A stretch of 64,000 nt of DNA, from the NCBI RefSeq assembly GCF_040371755.1, contig NZ_BAABWE010000010.1, positions 1 to 64,000 of the forward strand. The letters are read 5' to 3'. The stretch's first letter is position 1; every line of letters starts with the position of its first letter. The translations under genes were made by a program, and so were the position numbers. Shown piece after piece: positions 60,579-64,000 of this stretch. This DNA comes from Bermanella sp040371755 (GTDB lineage Bacteria; Pseudomonadota; Gammaproteobacteria; Pseudomonadales; Oceanobacteraceae). The notes under the pieces are model-generated. The model ran no database searches. It was given only the letters and a program-made list of their open reading frames with translations, and was not told the origin of the DNA.

Positions 60579-63500
60579 TTAGTTTGACTCAAACTGCTCG
60601 ATCAGTTTGTTTAATTGATCCAATGCCTCATCAAAGTCATAACCTGATATAGCTTTTGATAATGCCCTAAAGGTTGCGGTGAAGGCCGCTATTTCTGGCA
60701 ATGATTCTAAATCGTAAATTAAATCCGCCGCTTCTGTGTCATAGTCTTCAAGTAAAGTTTTTAATTTTTCAAGAGCCACATTTACATCAATTGCAGGACG
60801 GTGGATTTGCTCTGCGTTTTTCTCATTGATTAATGCGACAACCTTATTCAAGCTAAAAATTAATTTATCCAATTGTTTTATGGTAATTATGATAAGCTCA
60901 TCAGTTGTGCCATTCAGTGTATTGTTCACACAAGCGTGTTCGAGTTTTTCAGCACTCTTCATTAATTCTAAAGCACCTAAATTACCCGCCACTCCTTTTA
61001 AAGTATGAGCCAAGCGTGTTGAGAGTTCGTTATCTTTAACTTCAATAGCCGAAGTAAACTCTTGATAAAAGTTTGATTGCCCTTCTATAAAGCGATGTAT
61101 TAATTTATTGTATAACGCCTGATCGCCTTGCGTGGTTTGCAACCCCCTTTCAACATCAATTCCATCTATTACGATACTGGATAAATCAACCCCATTAATA
61201 TCATCAACAGATGAAATGGGAATTTCAATCCCCTCAGCAATTGGATTTTCTGGTGTAATCCAAGTGGACATAGTTTGAAACATTTTATTAAAATTGATGG
61301 GTTTAGATATATAATCGTTCATCCCTGCTGATACGGCTTTTTCTTTATCCCCCACCATAGCATTGGCTGTCATGGCAATAATTGGTATGTTTTCAAGCCT
61401 TTTGATTTTTCTAATTTCTGCTGTAGCTGTGTAGCCATCCATAATGGGCATTTGGCAGTCCATCAACACACCATCAAAAGTTTCAACATCTAAAATTTCC
61501 AATGCTTCTTGCCCATGGTCCGCTACTACCACTGACATGCCGTATTTTTCAAGTACTTCTGTGGCTAAGTCTTGATTCATTTCGTTATCTTCAACTAATA
61601 AAATTTTAGCGCCACGTAGCATCGCAATGTACGAATCGACCATATCCATATCCAGAGAAGCCCGCGTATTTGTCACCTGCTCACCCATGGCCATCATGAT
61701 GCTGTCCAATAAAGTTGAGGGGGTCACTGGCTTGGTTAAAAAACCAGTTACGTCTAAACCTTTTGCTGCATGACTCGCTTCTTCGCGACCATAAGCAGTT
61801 ACCATTATGACCATTGGTACATTGGTGAGGGATGGACTGTTTTGAATTTCTCTTACAGTATCGACACCATCCATACCGGGCATTTGCCAATCCACCAAAA
61901 CCAATTGATAAGGTGAGGTGTCATTAGCGGCTTCTAACAAGGCAATAGCAGACTCTCCAGAACCCGCTTGATCTACGCGAAAACCAAAAGATGCCAACAT
62001 GCCCGAAAGTATCTCACGTGCGGTGGTATTATCATCTGTAATCAGAACTTTTAAGTCATTTAACTTTTCTGATACAGGTTTCACCCTTGGTGTCTGATCT
62101 TTTTGTATTTCCAATATCACGCTAAACGAAAATTCACTGCCGTGATCTTTTTCGCTGGTAACCGTAATATCCCCGCCCATTAGTTCGGATAAATTTTTAC
62201 AAATCACCAAACCCAACCCCGTTCCACCGTATTTTCGGGTGGTAGAGGTATCCGCTTGACTGAACGATTTAAACAACTTTTTTTGCTGATCTTGAGTCAT
62301 ACCGATTCCGTTATCTTTAACGGAAAAATTAAGTTTAGTGGTATTACCTGATATCACGTTACTCCGTAATTTCACTACCACTTCCCCACCCGCTTGAGTA
62401 AACTTAACGGCATTATTACCTAAGTTCACTAATATTTGCCCTAACCTAAGCGCATCACCAATAAATGCTGCTGGGGTTTCAGGTTTTAAATCCAAATGCA
62501 GTTCAACGCCTTTCTCTTCAGCTTTCAAACCGACTAAATTAGTAAAGTTATCAAATACATCGTTCATGAAAAACGGCACTTTCTCAAGTGTCATCTTACC
62601 TGCTTCAATTTTTGAGAAATCCAAAATATCATTAATAATTCCCAACAATGAATCCGCACTGCGATGTACTTTTTCGATGTAACTTTGTTGCTTTCTATTA
62701 AGATCAGTTTGAAGTGCCAAATGGCTCATACCAATAATAGCATTCATAGGTGTGCGAATTTCATGGGACATATTGGCTAAAAAATCAGACTTTGCCTGCG
62801 TAGCTTGTTCTGCGGTTTCCTTGGCTTTTAGTAATGCTTGCTCAGCTTCTTTACGAATACTAATGTCCTCAAAAACAACAGCTACGCCACCTTCTGCGTT
62901 TACACCTAAAGGGGCGGCACTGGTACTGATCCAAACAAGATCACCTTGTGGGCGGTAAACCCCCATTACCACATTTTTAACCACTTTATTTGTTCTCAAT
63001 GCAATACTTGCAGGATATTGTTCAATTGGTAGAATTTTCCCATCATCACCTATTATGCGCCATTCTTTTGAAGCGAGTTCTCTGGCCTTATGTTCATCTG
63101 CCGAAATCCCTAAAATTTCCTCACTAATGGCATTTGATTCTAAAATTGCACCTGTTGGTGATATTAATGTCACTCCAACAGGCAGGGCTTTAAAAAGTGC
63201 TTTTAATTGCTCTTTATGACGATAAGATTCAGTTAAATCTTGGATAACAGCTACATAAAATAAACCATCATTTCTTTTTAATGTGGACACCGCCAGTTCA
63301 ATAGGAAACTCAGAGCCATCTGCTCGTAGTGCTTCAAATTCCACTCGACTACCCACGATCCTTGAACGACTAAAGTCAGTATCTATCGATCTGTTCAGTG
63401 CATCGTTTTGATGATTAACATGATATCGCTCAGGCATAATGCGATTAATATTGCCGCCAATCATGTCGTCTTTTTCAATACCAAAAATACTTGTAAAGGC

Positions 63501-64000
63501 CTGATTCACCTGAATAACTGAGCCTTTAGAATCCACCATGATCACAGCATCGACCACCGAATTTAGTATACTACTGGTTTGAGTTTGTAAATCTTTAATC
63601 CTATTTAGAGTTTGCTCACGTTCAGATAAGTCATACCAACTGGAAAGCAGTACATCTTTACCGCTTAAATTAATCTTGGATAGATGAACACTAAAAGGAA
63701 CTATTTCACCCTTTATATTTATATGCTTCCAGTCAAACTCAATATCTCTTTTTTTCTCCATCTTTTTTAATATTTCTGCCGTCATCTCATCAGATCGTTT
63801 ACCTTCAAATTGGAACTCTGGAGATATTTCGGCAATCGTTAACTTTAAAAACTCTTCTTTAGTTGAATACCCTAATGCTTTAGCCGTAGCTAAATTACAA
63901 TCTAAAAATCTTCCCTCATCTATGATAATCATGGGTAGTGGAGAGTTATAAAATAAGACTTCAAATCGCTCTATTCCGGCTTTTAACTCTTTTGTAGACA
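60579..64000 (-). CDS. multi-domain hybrid histidine kinase, truncated by the window edge
   Basis: The reading frame stays open to the right edge; the Met at 63932 is inside the first PAS domain (ERFEVLFYNSPLP lies before it), so the real start is outside the window. Counting from that Met: PAS to about 100, PAS about 115-235, PAS about 245-365, HisKA with His390 (NMSHEIRTPM), HATPase_c with NNAVKFT, DNGIGM and GTGLGL, receiver 1 with Asp near 681 (VDWQMPGMDG), receiver 2 with Asp near 824 (MDCQMPIMDG), and an Hpt domain with His near 976 (LAHTLKGVAG). It is a complete BarA/TorS-like phosphorelay. No periplasmic sensor is visible in this part. It probably passes phosphate to the adjacent HD-GYP regulator. 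Confidence 0.92.
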   Translation of the reverse strand, partial: STKELKAGIERFEVLFYNSPLPMIIIDEGRFLDCNLATAKALGYSTKEEFLKLTIAEISPEFQFEGKRSDEMTAEILKKMEKKRDIEFDWKHINIKGEIVPFSVHLSKINLSGKDVLLSSWYDLSEREQTLNRIKDLQTQTSSILNSVVDAVIMVDSKGSVIQVNQAFTSIFGIEKDDMIGGNINRIMPERYHVNHQNDALNRSIDTDFSRSRIVGSRVEFEALRADGSEFPIELAVSTLKRNDGLFYVAVIQDLTESYRHKEQLKALFKALPVGVTLISPTGAILESNAISEEILGISADEHKARELASKEWRIIGDDGKILPIEQYPASIALRTNKVVKNVVMGVYRPQGDLVWISTSAAPLGVNAEGGVAVVFEDISIRKEAEQALLKAKETAEQATQAKSDFLANMSHEIRTPMNAIIGMSHLALQTDLNRKQQSYIEKVHRSADSLLGIINDILDFSKIEAGKMTLEKVPFFMNDVFDNFTNLVGLKAEEKGVELHLDLKPETPAAFIGDALRLGQILVNLGNNAVKFTQAGGEVVVKLRSNVISGNTTKLNFSVKDNGIGMTQDQQKKLFKSFSQADTSTTRKYGGTGLGLVICKNLSELMGGDITVTSEKDHGSEFSFSVILEIQKDQTPRVKPVSEKLNDLKVLITDDNTTAREILSGMLASFGFRVDQAGSGESAIALLEAANDTSPYQLVLVDWQMPGMDGVDTVREIQNSPSLTNVPMVIMVTAYGREEASHAAKGLDVTGFLTKPVTPSTLLDSIMMAMGEQVTNTRASLDMDMVDSYIAMLRGAKILLVEDNEMNQDLATEVLEKYGMSVVVADHGQEALEILDVETFDGVLMDCQMPIMDGYTATAEIRKIKRLENIPIIAMTANAMVGDKEKAVSAGMNDYISKPINFNKMFQTMSTWITPENPIAEGIEIPISSVDDINGVDLSSIVIDGIDVERGLQTTQGDQALYNKLIHRFIEGQSNFYQEFTSAIEVKDNELSTRLAHTLKGVAGNLGALELMKSAEKLEHACVNNTLNGTTDELIIITIKQLDKLIFSLNKVVALINEKNAEQIHRPAIDVNVALEKLKTLLEDYDTEAADLIYDLESLPEIAAFTATFRALSKAISGYDFDEALDQLNKLIEQFESN

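Overview
The window looks like a chromosomal segment of a moderately AT-rich marine gammaproteobacterium, most like an Oceanospirillales-type organism. This is inferred from gene content (NhaB, an Mrp-type antiporter, FdxA, CmoA/B/M, RlmJ, PpnP, aerobic fatty-acid oxidation genes) and was not confirmed by any search. Most of the 64 kb is ordinary housekeeping DNA, with two accessory patches at about 35.1-42.4 kb and 51.2-52.5 kb.

Layout. 0.2-7.6 kb: a minus-strand, tightly overlapping Mrp-like cation/proton antiporter operon (E-F-G-B-like-C-D-D-small protein-D) ending at a hairpin terminator. 8.2-11.3 kb: queC-queE (7-deazaguanine synthesis), a crotonase, a lipoprotein and a DUF985 cupin. 11.3-24 kb: pdxH, a chemoreceptor, a TatD nuclease, a hexose-6-phosphate mutarotase, an SDR, a PhnA-like zinc protein, a UvrD-type helicase, ppnP, an MgtC-like protein, rlmJ, nhaB and moaA. 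24-28.2 kb: a membrane hybrid kinase whose ATP-binding domain looks ruined, two bases downstream of a PLP aminotransferase gene, then an outer-membrane barrel protein. 28.4-31.4 kb: cmoM, ybaK, cmoB and cmoA, three steps of one tRNA wobble-uridine pathway. 31.5-35 kb: an extended SDR, truC and an AlkK/DmdB-type acyl-CoA ligase.

Accessory patch 1 (35.06-42.4 kb) is the most unusual part. Genes from 36.4 to 41.2 kb all lie on the minus strand and are separated by imperfect inverted repeats built like integron attC sites: RYYYAAC-GCC/GCT on the left and CTT/TTT-GTT on the right, with partly complementary inner boxes. I read this as an integron cassette array with no integrase in view (CALIN-like). 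Cargo: a 585-residue protein with two R-x4-H motifs in its C-terminal region (a possible HEPN-like defence protein), a small lipoprotein, a YciI protein paired with a Tag DNA glycosylase, a GNAT acetyltransferase and a membrane protein. Around the array lie a zinc-ribbon membrane protein, an IS4-type transposase fragment, REP-like hairpins, a 44-bp tandem repeat, a long hairpin, and inverted copies of a dispersed repeat that recurs in patch 2.

42.4-47.2 kb holds fdxA and then moaB-moaC-moaD-moaE-modA-modB-modC, which make molybdopterin and import molybdate (moaA lies about 19 kb away). 47.6-51.2 kb: an SDR, a WYL regulator resembling BrxR/CapW, and rmuC. Patch 2 holds an SRPBCC-domain gene followed by its own attC-like site, and another copy of the dispersed repeat. 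52.5-58.1 kb is a minus-strand acyl-CoA operon (acyl-CoA dehydrogenase, iron-containing alcohol dehydrogenase, thioesterase, FadB-like enzyme) divergent from a LysR regulator. The window ends with an HD-GYP response regulator and a large hybrid kinase cut off by the right edge.
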